Source of the DNA: 2-01-FULL-33-17 sp964401705
Lineage (GTDB): Bacteria; Patescibacteriota; Minisyncoccia; Phycocordibacterales; UBA9973
Direction of reading: 5' to 3'
Assembly (NCBI GenBank): GCA_964401705.1
Contig: CAYNZJ010000029.1
Span: 1-5,829, forward strand
Length of the DNA stretch: 5,829 nucleotides
Shown: piece by piece, positions 1-5,593 of the stretch
How the letters are laid out: each line of letters begins with the position of its first letter
How positions within the stretch are numbered: the first letter of the stretch is position 1
Notes under the pieces: model-generated
Told to the model about the DNA's origin: nothing
Seen by the model: the letters and a program-made list of their open reading frames with translations, nothing else
The model's database searches: none
Translations under genes and position numbers: made by a program

Positions 1-908
<908 letters not shown>

Positions 909-926
<18 letters not shown>

Positions 927-966
927 ATATACACCACTTGTATATCTATACTAGCTTACTAGTATA
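909..966 (-). other. Three tandem hairpins at the 5' boundary of 23S rRNA
   Basis: Three perfect short inverted repeats abut each other. They are GGTTCC/GGAACC (910-915 with 921-926), ATATACA/TGTATAT (927-933 with 939-945) and TATACTAG/CTAGTATA (947-954 with 959-966, four-base loop). They lie where the precursor must be cut to give the mature 23S 5' end. The innermost overlaps the sequence that normally pairs with the 23S 3' end in helix 1. They probably guide or insulate processing; this role is inferred. Confidence 0.6.
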
Positions 967-997
967 TTATTTGTTTCTTTTTATTGTTTGAGGCAAA

Positions 998-1021
998 TCA
1001 TTAATTAATGAAAATTAATGA
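998..1021 (-). other. AT-rich hairpin in the pre-23S leader
   Basis: TCATTAAT (998-1005) and ATTAATGA (1014-1021) are perfect inverted repeats with an eight-base loop. There is no U-tract, so it does not look like a terminator. It lies in the leader between the boxA-like site and the 23S 5' end. Its function is unknown. Confidence 0.45.
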
Positions 1022-1056
1022 CTGCCCGGATTTTCTTACAGTTATTTTTACCTACA

Positions 1057-1121
1057 TTCTGTGCGAGAAAAGACCCAAACACTACATTCACGATGTCGTA
1101 GTGTAGGAAAATCGCACAGAA
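1057..1121 (-). other. Long two-part hairpin in the pre-23S leader
   Basis: TTCTGTGCGA (1057-1066) is the exact reverse complement of TCGCACAGAA (1112-1121). Inside, ACACTAC (1079-1085) pairs with GTAGTGT (1098-1104). Together they form a roughly 65-base stem-loop with an internal loop. It could be an RNase III substrate, or a scaffold that brings the leader together. It does not resemble a tRNA. Confidence 0.6.
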
Positions 1122-1146
1122 ATACTTGCATTATTGATTATGTAGT

Positions 1147-1158
1147 TGTCAAAGTTCA
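1147..1158 (-). promoter_or_regulatory. boxA-like antitermination element upstream of 23S
   Basis: The minus strand reads TGAACTTTGACA followed by ACTACATA. This resembles the boxA element (TGCTCTTTAACA in E. coli) and the CTTTGA.AACT sequences common in rRNA leaders and 16S-23S spacers. boxA recruits NusB/NusE to make transcription resistant to termination. Its presence supports this region being a genuine rRNA leader. The embedded TTGACA could also be a -35 box, but I see no good -10 at 16-18 bases. Confidence 0.5.
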
Positions 1159-1177
1159 TTTCTGTACCGATATGATC

Positions 1178-1202
1178 AAAATAAAAAACCGCACTAAGCG
1201 GT
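1178..1202 (-). terminator. Terminator inside the 23S leader (attenuator candidate)
   Basis: On the minus strand ACCGC (1198-1202) pairs with GCGGT (1188-1192) across a five-base loop, followed by TTTTTT and further T-rich sequence. It lies about 75 bases after the predicted start from the promoter at 1282-1310 and about 260 bases before 23S. It must be read through to make 23S from that promoter. Confidence 0.6.
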
Positions 1203-1238
1203 AGTCATTACTCCAAAATGAAGCAGTGTCCTAACCGC
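1198..1238 (-). promoter_or_regulatory. Alternative (antiterminator-like) hairpin
   Basis: GCGGTTAG (1231-1238, minus strand) is complementary to CTACCGC (1198-1204), the segment that also forms the first arm of the terminator at 1178-1202. The two pairings exclude each other. The upstream partner contains the TAG stop of the 12-codon leader ORF, so a ribosome at that stop would block this pairing. The complementarity is visible in the sequence; the regulatory reading is inferred. Confidence 0.45.
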
Positions 1239-1269
1239 GAGCCATTTCAAATTTATTTCTTGTAATCAT
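1231..1269 (-). CDS. Possible 12-codon leader peptide
   Basis: This short frame encodes MITRNKFEMARG and then a TAG stop. Its ATG lies about six bases after the predicted transcription start of the promoter at 1282-1310, in line with the near-leaderless starts elsewhere in the window. Its stop codon lies inside the upstream arm of the antiterminator-like hairpin. Open frames this short arise often by chance, so location and stop placement are the only support. If real, translating ribosomes would favour the terminator and lower 23S transcription. Confidence 0.3.
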   Translation of the reverse strand: MITRNKFEMARG

Positions 1270-1281
1270 ATCGATGGGAAG

Positions 1282-1310
1282 AGTATATACCAATGACTTT
1301 AAAAAGTCAA
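1282..1310 (-). promoter_or_regulatory. Strong sigma70-type promoter for the 23S unit
   Basis: The minus strand has TTGACT (1305-1310), a 17-base spacer and TATACT (1282-1287), predicting a start near 1275. It lies in the gap between the mscS-like gene's terminator and the 23S gene and points toward 23S. This indicates that 23S is transcribed from its own promoter. It could instead drive only a short transcript ending at 1178-1202. Confidence 0.75.
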
Positions 1311-1347
1311 GCGCTATTCCCCCCAACCTGCCAAGGGCATAAAATAC

Positions 1348-1377
1348 AAAAAGCCTTCTATTTAAAGAAGGCTTTTT
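1348..1377. terminator. Bidirectional terminator after the channel-like gene
   Basis: AAAAAGCCTTC (1348-1358) pairs with GAAGGCTTTTT (1367-1377). It has T-runs in both directions and sits 13 bases after the stop codon at 1391. It closes the channel-like gene and insulates it from the 23S promoter. Confidence 0.9.
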
Positions 1378-1390
1378 AAGGATAATAAAT

Positions 1391-2083
1391 TTATTGTCTT
1401 GGGCGAAGTTCGTCTTTTAAATGAGCTAAAGCATCATGAGCAATATCTTTACCACCAAGACCTATTGCTATTGCTCCACCAACAGCAATCATCCCAATGA
1501 AACCAATTAAAATTGTATAAATAATTTGTTCACCAATACCTAGTTCAGTTAAAGCAATCATTATTGCAAATACCCAAATGATATATTTTACAAAAGCTCC
1601 CAATGTAGTAGCTGAACGAATATTCACACTACGAGCTGCAGTTGTAGTTGCAATTTGCATACCACGAGCGATAACAACAGCAATAATAAGAGCAAGACCT
1701 GCGTGAACTATTTTTGGAAGATATTCCAAAACCCCATCTTTTAGAATTGATGTTGTTTGTGATAGTCCAAGTGATTCAAGAGTTGGAACCAAAAAGATTA
1801 CAACTAATCCCCAGCGAACTATTTCACCAATTATTTTACCAGCTGAAAAATGAATTCCACTTTTAGCTAATGAGCCAGTAATACCAGCTTGTTCGAAAAG
1901 ATTTTCGAAACGAGTTTTTCTAGAAAGAGATTGGATAGCACTTGATACAATCTTAGCAAAAGCCCAACCAATAAAAAAGAGCACTATTACTAGTATAAGT
2001 TTTGGAACAAATTGAATTACTCCAGCACTTACACTCATTAGAGAGATACGAAATGTATCAGCCCATGTCATAAAAAGATCCAT
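1391..2083 (-). CDS. MscS-related TM-helix repeat membrane protein
   Basis: This 230-residue integral membrane protein has about five hydrophobic segments (near 24-46, 87-106, 122-147, 162-182 and 187-209). It is an internal duplication: GVIQFVPK at 21-28 matches GVLEYLPK at 117-124, and the helix after each (about 79-114 and 159-192) also repeats. The last helix, GGAIAIGLGGKDIAHDAL (202-219), is the glycine/alanine-rich pore-type signature of the MscS/TM_helix family. The cytoplasmic beta domain of canonical MscS is absent, as the protein ends about ten residues later. A channel or membrane-tension role is inferred from family; gating is unproven. It is a single-gene unit with its own promoter and terminator. 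The start follows AT-rich sequence with no Shine-Dalgarno, in an ACATATGG context. Confidence 0.8.
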   Translation of the reverse strand: MDLFMTWADTFRISLMSVSAGVIQFVPKLILVIVLFFIGWAFAKIVSSAIQSLSRKTRFENLFEQAGITGSLAKSGIHFSAGKIIGEIVRWGLVVIFLVPTLESLGLSQTTSILKDGVLEYLPKIVHAGLALIIAVVIARGMQIATTTAARSVNIRSATTLGAFVKYIIWVFAIMIALTELGIGEQIIYTILIGFIGMIAVGGAIAIGLGGKDIAHDALAHLKDELRPRQ

Positions 2084-2139
2084 ATGTGTATAAAATAAAT
2101 TAATAAATCTGTTAACATGTTTCGACGATTAACAAATAT

Positions 2140-2148
2140 ATTATACCA
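2140..2148 (-). promoter_or_regulatory. Extended -10 promoter for the channel-like gene
   Basis: TGGTATAAT (TG at 2147-2148, TATAAT at 2140-2145) is a perfect extended -10. It predicts a start near 2133 and a leader of about 50 bases. No clear -35 is seen, as expected for this promoter class. A second weak -10-like TATACA lies only three bases from the ATG. Confidence 0.6.
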
Positions 2149-2154
2149 ATTTCT

Positions 2155-2184
2155 AAACAAAATTGCTCTTTAAAAAGAGCAATT
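2155..2184 (-). terminator. Terminator after the HTH/nucleotidyltransferase-like gene
   Basis: AATTGCTCTT and AAGAGCAATT (2161-2184) form a perfect ten-base stem with a four-base loop, followed on the minus strand by TTGTTT. It starts ten bases after the stop at 2195 and directly precedes the next promoter. Confidence 0.85.
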
Positions 2185-2194
2185 GTGGATAACT

Positions 2195-2812
2195 TTAGTT
2201 TATACTTCTTCGAGTTGAAATAGACAAAACATCAATAAGTCTTTCATGTGGGTAATCCAGTACATCCGCAATTAATTTATCATACATATTCATTCGATAA
2301 ATAAAATCATCTGTATCAAAAACAGCATATGTTAATTCGCGACCAATCTCAGCTTCGATTTCACGAATAATGCGATCAACTTTTTTAGGTTCAATGTCTT
2401 TACCAACAATTAAAATATCCAATCGTCCATCAGTAAGTCCAGTTAATATTCCAGACAATACTAATAATTTTAACTTGCCTGATTTTTTCATTTTACGAAG
2501 AAGCGCTCCTCGGTCCAATGTACTATTTTCTAAAATTAAATCCGATAAGGGTTTTTGATGCGGAAATGCAGAATTAAACATTACACCTTTGACTTTTTTA
2601 GTTCCCCCACGAGAATTAGTTGTGGTTACAATTGTGTCTTTAACAAGAGAAGCTTTTTTAAATTGTAAAAGCTCACGCCGAAGTACTGCTAAAGATATTT
2701 TTGAACGAACAGATAAATCCTTGACTGTAAATTTTGTATCAGGATTCATTAAAAAATGTCGCATCAGTTTTACCCGAGCAAGTGAACCAAATAGAATTCC
2801 TAGACTTTCCAT
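2195..2812 (-). CDS. Winged-helix regulator with nucleotidyltransferase-like domain
   Basis: This 205-residue protein belongs to a two-domain type common in CPR bacteria and archaea. Residues 6-85 form a winged helix-turn-helix; LFGSLARVKLMRHFLMNPD is the typical opening, followed by a recognition region near 30-55 and a basic wing (RGGTKKVKG). Residues 110-200 resemble a MNT/pol-beta nucleotidyltransferase fold, with LSGILTG then GRLDILIVGKD (129-139) and a typical ending (FDTDDFIYRM ... LIDVL). The usual SDIDL pair of metal-binding acids is reduced: the first aspartate is replaced by arginine and only D132 remains. The domain is probably a ligand- or protein-binding remnant rather than an active enzyme. 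The targets are unknown. It is monocistronic. The start is supported by domain completeness and by an extended -10 six bases upstream. Confidence 0.75.
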   Translation of the reverse strand: MESLGILFGSLARVKLMRHFLMNPDTKFTVKDLSVRSKISLAVLRRELLQFKKASLVKDTIVTTTNSRGGTKKVKGVMFNSAFPHQKPLSDLILENSTLDRGALLRKMKKSGKLKLLVLSGILTGLTDGRLDILIVGKDIEPKKVDRIIREIEAEIGRELTYAVFDTDDFIYRMNMYDKLIADVLDYPHERLIDVLSISTRRSIN

Positions 2813-2818
2813 GCCTAT

Positions 2819-2827
2819 ATATTACCA
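2819..2827 (-). promoter_or_regulatory. Extended -10 placed for leaderless transcription
   Basis: TGGTAATAT (2819-2827) ends six bases before the ATG at 2812, so transcription would begin at or next to the start codon. No Shine-Dalgarno is seen close to the ATG. A second, weaker option is TTGTGT (2867-2872), 17 bases, TATGGC (2844-2849), which would give a leader of about 25 bases. Confidence 0.45.
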
Positions 2828-2870
2828 CATATTATCCCCCCTTGCCATACCACTAATAAGCCTTTTACAC

Positions 2871-2900
2871 AAATAAAAAACCAGGCCCAAAGAGACCTGG
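2871..2900 (-). terminator. Terminator after the 146-residue hypothetical gene
   Basis: CCAGG (2896-2900 on the minus strand) pairs with CCTGG (2881-2885), extended by T-G and C-G pairs. It is followed on the minus strand by TTTTTTATTT. It lies about 20 bases after the stop at 2920. Confidence 0.85.
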
Positions 2901-2919
2901 AATAAAGTTTTACTTTAGG

Positions 2920-3360
2920 TTATGTGACCTGTCTTATATAAGTCCTATCATTGATCCAAATATGGAGTTCTATTTCACGAGTAAAATCATTCCATACATT
3001 TTTAAAGCTTTCTTCAGAGTAAGATATCATTTTTAAGGGCGAAAATGCTACAAAAAAATAATAAAAAATCCTAAAAATATTTGATTCTCTATGCCGGAAA
3101 TACCCCAAAATTAAATTATCCGATTCTTCTCTAAGATGTAACCCTATATGAATATACATATTCATATATTCAAACTGTTCTTCTTTGCTCATTTTATAAA
3201 GCTCAGCAAGTTCTAATTCATTAAGATCAAACTGTCGACTAAATAGATAACTACTAGGTAAACTTTTTCTGGAGAAAATTTCTCCATTTGAATTAAAACG
3301 ATCGGCCATTAAAAACCAAAATCTTAACCAAAATCTTTTATATTTTAATTTTGTTTTCAT
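2920..3360 (-). CDS. Hypothetical protein, basic and aromatic-rich
   Basis: I do not recognise this 146-residue protein. The N-terminus is strongly basic and aromatic (KTKLKYKRFWLRFWFLMADRF), the middle is acidic and helical (about 43-70), and a hydrophobic stretch IFRIFYYFFVAFSPL lies near 95-109. The C-terminus (NDFTREIELHIWINDRTYIR) is polar. The hydrophobic segment could be a membrane-associating helix, but there is no clear signal peptide or catalytic motif. It is expressed alone, with a consensus -35 and its own terminator, which argues that it is a real gene. A GGAG lies 15-16 bases before the ATG, further than usual for ribosome binding. Confidence 0.65.
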   Translation of the reverse strand: MKTKLKYKRFWLRFWFLMADRFNSNGEIFSRKSLPSSYLFSRQFDLNELELAELYKMSKEEQFEYMNMYIHIGLHLREESDNLILGYFRHRESNIFRIFYYFFVAFSPLKMISYSEESFKNVWNDFTREIELHIWINDRTYIRQVT

Positions 3361-3381
3361 ATATCTTTATTTATTCTCCAA

Positions 3382-3410
3382 ACAATACTACTTTTATAAG
3401 TATATGTCAA
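3382..3410 (-). promoter_or_regulatory. Promoter for the 146-residue hypothetical gene
   Basis: TTGACA (3405-3410), a 17-base spacer and TATTGT (3382-3387) on the minus strand predict a start about 15-20 bases before the ATG at 3360. The -35 is a perfect consensus; the -10 matches at four of six positions. Confidence 0.6.
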
Positions 3411-3424
3411 AACATACAAGAAAC

Positions 3425-3455
3425 AAAAAGAACCCGATAGAGAGGGTTCTTTTTT
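3425..3455. terminator. Terminator of the rplJ-rplL operon
   Basis: AAGAACCC (3428-3435) pairs with GGGTTCTT (3444-3451), with A/T runs on both sides so it could work in both directions. It follows rplL and separates it from the next promoter. Confidence 0.9.
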
Positions 3456-3478
3456 ACTTGGTGGTCGGACCTCCAAGT
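3456..3478 (-). other. Extra 3' hairpin between rplL and its terminator
   Basis: ACTTGG (3456-3461) pairs with CCAAGT (3473-3478), and GGT pairs with ACC inside after a T-T mismatch. It lies 12 bases after the rplL stop and directly abuts the terminator hairpin region. It may protect the abundant rplL mRNA from 3' exonucleases (inference). Confidence 0.6.
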
Positions 3479-3490
3479 TAGGATTTTGAA

Positions 3491-3865
3491 TTATTTTAAT
3501 TCAACAGTTGCTCCGGCTTCTTCAAGAGATTTCTTTAGAGCTTCGGCTTCTTCTTTCTTAAGACCTTCTTTTACGTTTGCTGGCGCACCATCAACCATAT
3601 CTTTAGCTTCTTTAAGACCAAGACCTAGAGCCTCTTTAACTACTTTCATAACCGCGATTTTTTGTTCACCTGCTGAAGATAGAACAACAGTATATGCTGA
3701 TTTTTCTTCTGCAGATTCACCTGCAGCTGCAGCTGGGCCAGCTACTGCCATAGCACCAGCTTTAACGTCAAACTTTTCTTCCAAAGCTTTTACAAGCTCG
3801 TGCAAGTCAAGAACTGACATTTTTTCGATTTCGCTGATCATTGTAGCGAATTTTGTATTTTCCAT
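3491..3865 (-). CDS. rplL: Ribosomal protein bL12 (L7/L12)
   Basis: This is the flexible stalk protein of the large subunit. It binds L10 as dimers and recruits translation GTPases (EF-Tu, EF-G, IF2, RF3). At 124 residues it is close to the usual 120-125. Residues 1-33 form the dimerising helical domain, 34-55 the alanine-rich hinge (GAMAVAGPAAAAGESAEE), and 56-124 the factor-binding domain. That domain carries the hallmark KIAVMKVVKEALGLGLKEAK, VDGAPANVKEGL and a C-terminal GATVELK. It lies 29 bases after rplJ in the same transcript. No clear Shine-Dalgarno precedes the ATG. Confidence 0.98.
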   Translation of the reverse strand: MENTKFATMISEIEKMSVLDLHELVKALEEKFDVKAGAMAVAGPAAAAGESAEEKSAYTVVLSSAGEQKIAVMKVVKEALGLGLKEAKDMVDGAPANVKEGLKKEEAEALKKSLEEAGATVELK

Positions 3866-3894
3866 AATTTAATAACTATCTAACTTCTATTAAT

Positions 3895-4383
3895 TTAGCC
3901 TTGCTTCTTTGCAATTTCATTAAGAGCTGTTGCAAATTTTTGAATTGGGGCAATAAGTACTGAAACAAGCTGTGTGTAGAGCACATCACGAGATGGAATT
4001 GTTGCAATAGCCATCATTGCATCTTTGCCAAGGTATGTATTTTCATATACACCTCCAACAATTGATACAGTGCCTTTATTGGCCTTTGCAAAATTATATA
4101 CCTCACGAGCTGCTAGTATTGGGTCATCACTGACTGCAACACCAATTTGTCCTGCTAGTTCTGGGTGGTCACCTTTGTAACCATTTTCCATCATTACTCT
4201 TTTTAAAAGAGTTTTTTTAATGACAGTATAAGTTACACCAGCTGAACCAAGTTGACGACGAAATGCATTCGTATCATAAACTTTAAATTTCCCGAACTCT
4301 ACAAAAACAACACACTGCTTGCCTTTTAAAACTTCTGCCAAATTTTTGGTTTGACTTTGTTTTTGTGCAAGTGTAATTGCCAT
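3895..4383 (-). CDS. rplJ: Ribosomal protein uL10
   Basis: This is the base of the ribosomal stalk. It binds 23S rRNA with L11 and holds L12 dimers through its C-terminal helix. It has 162 residues, against about 165 in E. coli. The N-terminal domain shows VVFVEFGKFKVYDTNAFRRQL and YTVIKKTLLKRVM, typical of L10. The C-terminal part (about 135-162), ending PIQKFATALNEIAKKQG, is the L12-binding helix. It is first in a two-gene unit with rplL, behind a structured leader, and is not linked here to rplK, rplA or rpoB. The ATG sits in an ACATATGG context after AT-only sequence and lacks a Shine-Dalgarno. Confidence 0.97.
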   Translation of the reverse strand: MAITLAQKQSQTKNLAEVLKGKQCVVFVEFGKFKVYDTNAFRRQLGSAGVTYTVIKKTLLKRVMMENGYKGDHPELAGQIGVAVSDDPILAAREVYNFAKANKGTVSIVGGVYENTYLGKDAMMAIATIPSRDVLYTQLVSVLIAPIQKFATALNEIAKKQG

Positions 4384-4391
4384 ATGTATAT

Positions 4392-4418
4392 AAATAAAAT
4401 GAACCGCTAATTTAGCGG
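4392..4418 (-). terminator. Terminator-like hairpin at the end of the L10 leader
   Basis: CCGCTAA and TTAGCGG (4404-4418) form an almost loopless inverted repeat, followed on the minus strand by TTCATTTTATTT. It starts two bases inside the closing stem of the leader and lies about 20 bases before the rplJ ATG. This is the place expected for an attenuator. The U-tract is interrupted, so termination would be partial. Confidence 0.5.
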
Positions 4419-4514
4419 CTGTAGTCCCTCGATAAACTTGGAATCTATGATCCTTCGTAAACGAGTTCGACTTCGATAGGTATTACGCTTATTAGCATCC
4501 TATTGTCTACAGCC
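4404..4514 (-). promoter_or_regulatory. Ribosomal protein L10-type leader RNA
   Basis: The transcript ahead of rplJ is closed by GGCTGTAG (4507-4514) pairing with CTACAGCC (4417-4424). Inside, ATAGG/CCTAT (4499-4503 with 4476-4480) caps a hairpin, and further short stems surround CGAAGTCGAACTCG. Size, place and closing stem match the L10 leader class, in which free L10 (with L12) binds and shuts down its own operon. The family assignment rests on position and architecture, not on a model search. Confidence 0.65.
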
Positions 4515-4523
4515 ATTAGGAAC

Positions 4524-4551
4524 ACTATAGCATATATAGAAAATATTTCAA
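4524..4551 (-). promoter_or_regulatory. Promoter of rplJ-rplL
   Basis: TTGAAA (4546-4551), a 16-base spacer and TATAGT (4524-4529) preceded by TGC form a combined -35 and extended -10 promoter. The start would be near 4517, just ahead of the closing stem of the L10 leader. Confidence 0.75.
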
Positions 4552-4554
4552 GTA

Positions 4555-4607
4555 TAAAAATAAAAAGAGAGTATAGTCCGTTTACAAGCGGTTTAAACTA
4601 TACTCTC
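4555..4607 (-). terminator. Terminator after the 48-residue small gene
   Basis: GAGAGTATAGT (4597-4607 on the minus strand) pairs perfectly over 11 bases with its complement at 4567-4577. An inner CCG/CGG stem and a minus-strand tail of TTTTTATTTTT follow. It lies about 77 bases after the stop at 4684 and just before the rplJ promoter. Confidence 0.85.
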
Positions 4608-4683
4608 ACTACTTCTTTATGTGCAATTTCATATATATTTATACTCCTTTATAGAATAAAAGTAAATGGTTTTTAAATAGATA

Positions 4684-4830
4684 TTAACATTCTTCCCAAG
4701 AAGCACACCCCGAGCTGGCATTTACTGCCCCAGAATCAGTTAAAGATTTTTGATCAAGATAGTACAAAACCCCTATTCCTAAAGCAATCATTACCGTAAA
4801 CCCAATTATAACCTTTAATACATGAGACAT
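4684..4830 (-). CDS. Small single-TM protein with CX5C tail (48 residues)
   Basis: ATG at 4830 to TAA at 4684 encodes 48 residues. Residues about 5-24 (LKVIIGFTVMIALGIGVLYY) form one membrane helix. The rest is a 24-residue polar tail ending SSGCASWEEC, with C42 and C48 (CX5C) and the last cysteine as the final residue. I do not recognise the family. An extended -10 seven bases before the ATG and a strong terminator downstream frame it as its own gene. The few positive charges (K6 before the helix) allow N-in, tail-out topology, so the cysteines could form a disulfide or bind metal outside the membrane; this is inference. Confidence 0.65.
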   Translation of the reverse strand: MSHVLKVIIGFTVMIALGIGVLYYLDQKSLTDSGAVNASSGCASWEEC

Positions 4831-4837
4831 ATATTAT

Positions 4838-4846
4838 ATATTAGCA
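4838..4846 (-). promoter_or_regulatory. Extended -10 placed for leaderless transcription of the small gene
   Basis: TGCTAATAT (4838-4846) ends seven bases before the ATG at 4830, so the predicted start is the start codon itself. No convincing -35 is seen. The arrangement is the same as at 2819-2827. Confidence 0.5.
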
Positions 4847-4877
4847 CAAAAACCCAAGATTCACATACCCTATACCA

Positions 4878-4923
4878 ACACACATAGGCAAGACCTATGT
4901 ACATAGGTCTTGCCTATGTGTGT
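4878..4923. repeat. Left 46-bp palindrome of the RAYT element
   Basis: It is a perfect palindrome of 23-base arms centred at 4900/4901. Its 36-base core (4883-4918) is identical to the core of the right palindrome. The core is CATAGGCAAGACCTATG, then TA, then the inverse copy; each half is itself a hairpin with CATAGG/CCTATG arms and a five-base loop. The outer five bases are ACACA/TGTGT. It ends six bases from the transposase stop codon. Confidence 0.95.
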
Positions 4924-4929
4924 GATAAA

Positions 4930-5586
4930 TTACAATAAATCTTTATAAGACAACCAATCAAATATTTCACTATCAAAAGATCCATGTTCTAAAAAATATG
5001 GAGGGAAATCTGAAATACTCAATATTAGATTTTCTTTACGATTTATATTTTTATAATCAAGATAACTGCTATATTTGTAACTTAGTAAATATTGTAATAC
5101 TAAATTTTTATCTTTAATTCCCTCTTCTTTCCAATTTTTATCAATCAATTTTACGGGATTAAGATGAATATATGAGAAAATATATTTTAAATATTCATCA
5201 GTGTTTAAATGTTGAGATTTAAATTTACCTTCAAACAAAGCCCCTGTACGGTTATATTTTTTATTAAAATACATTGAATAAGCGGTGGTCAATTTTTGCA
5301 TAAATTTACTTATTCCCCCAGAGACTTTTTCAGTTATTAAAATATGAAAATGATTTGGCATTAAGCAATAAGCCCCTATTGCTACAATCGGGTCACCGCG
5401 ATCAAATTTATAAACATCCTTAATTAACTCACGAACAATAAATTTTTTAGTAGTATTTGATAAATAAAGTAATCCAACAAAATGTAGATAATCAGCATTA
5501 TCGTTGAATATAACCTGTTTGCTATTACCCCTATTATACAAATGATAAAACTCATTTTCACTAAAAGAAACTTTTCTTATAGCCAT
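4930..5586 (-). CDS. REP-associated-type tyrosine transposase (HUH/Y1)
   Basis: The 218-residue protein starts MAIRKVSFSENEFYHLYNRG, the usual opening of RAYT proteins. The HUH metal-binding motif is MPNHFH (76-81, with H79 and H81). It is followed by the conserved block TTAYSMYFNKKYNRTGALFE (about 101-119) and KYIFSYIHLNPVK (134-146). The likely nucleophile is a tyrosine in the TTAYSMYFN helix (Y103 or Y106). Such enzymes cut and join single-stranded DNA at hairpins. A longer frame starting at 5661 would run through the right palindrome and is unlikely. The start at 5586 gives the family's normal N-terminus and has a -10 seven bases upstream. All key residues are present, so it may be active. 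Confidence 0.88.
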   Translation of the reverse strand: MAIRKVSFSENEFYHLYNRGNSKQVIFNDNADYLHFVGLLYLSNTTKKFIVRELIKDVYKFDRGDPIVAIGAYCLMPNHFHILITEKVSGGISKFMQKLTTAYSMYFNKKYNRTGALFEGKFKSQHLNTDEYLKYIFSYIHLNPVKLIDKNWKEEGIKDKNLVLQYLLSYKYSSYLDYKNINRKENLILSISDFPPYFLEHGSFDSEIFDWLSYKDLL

Positions 5587-5593
5587 ATGTAAT

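Noticed and set aside
1147..1152. TTGACA as a second -35 box for 23S
   Set aside because: No acceptable -10 is found 16-18 bases downstream; the context fits a boxA-like element better.
1204..1275. tRNA or tRNA remnant in the 23S leader (contains TTAGGACACTGC, tRNA-Glu-like)
   Set aside because: No acceptor, T-arm or proper anticodon stem can be drawn; the leader ORF and attenuator pairings explain the sequence better.
2370..2876. Two plus-strand frames (62 and 95 codons)
   Set aside because: Both run antisense to the HTH/nucleotidyltransferase-like gene or its promoter and have no recognisable protein features.
3486..3872. 128-codon plus-strand open frame
   Set aside because: It is the antisense shadow of rplL, whose low-complexity alanine/lysine codons keep the other strand open.
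4878..4923. Left palindrome as the transposase terminator
   Set aside because: It is a strong hairpin but has no U-tract on the minus strand, so intrinsic termination is not supported.
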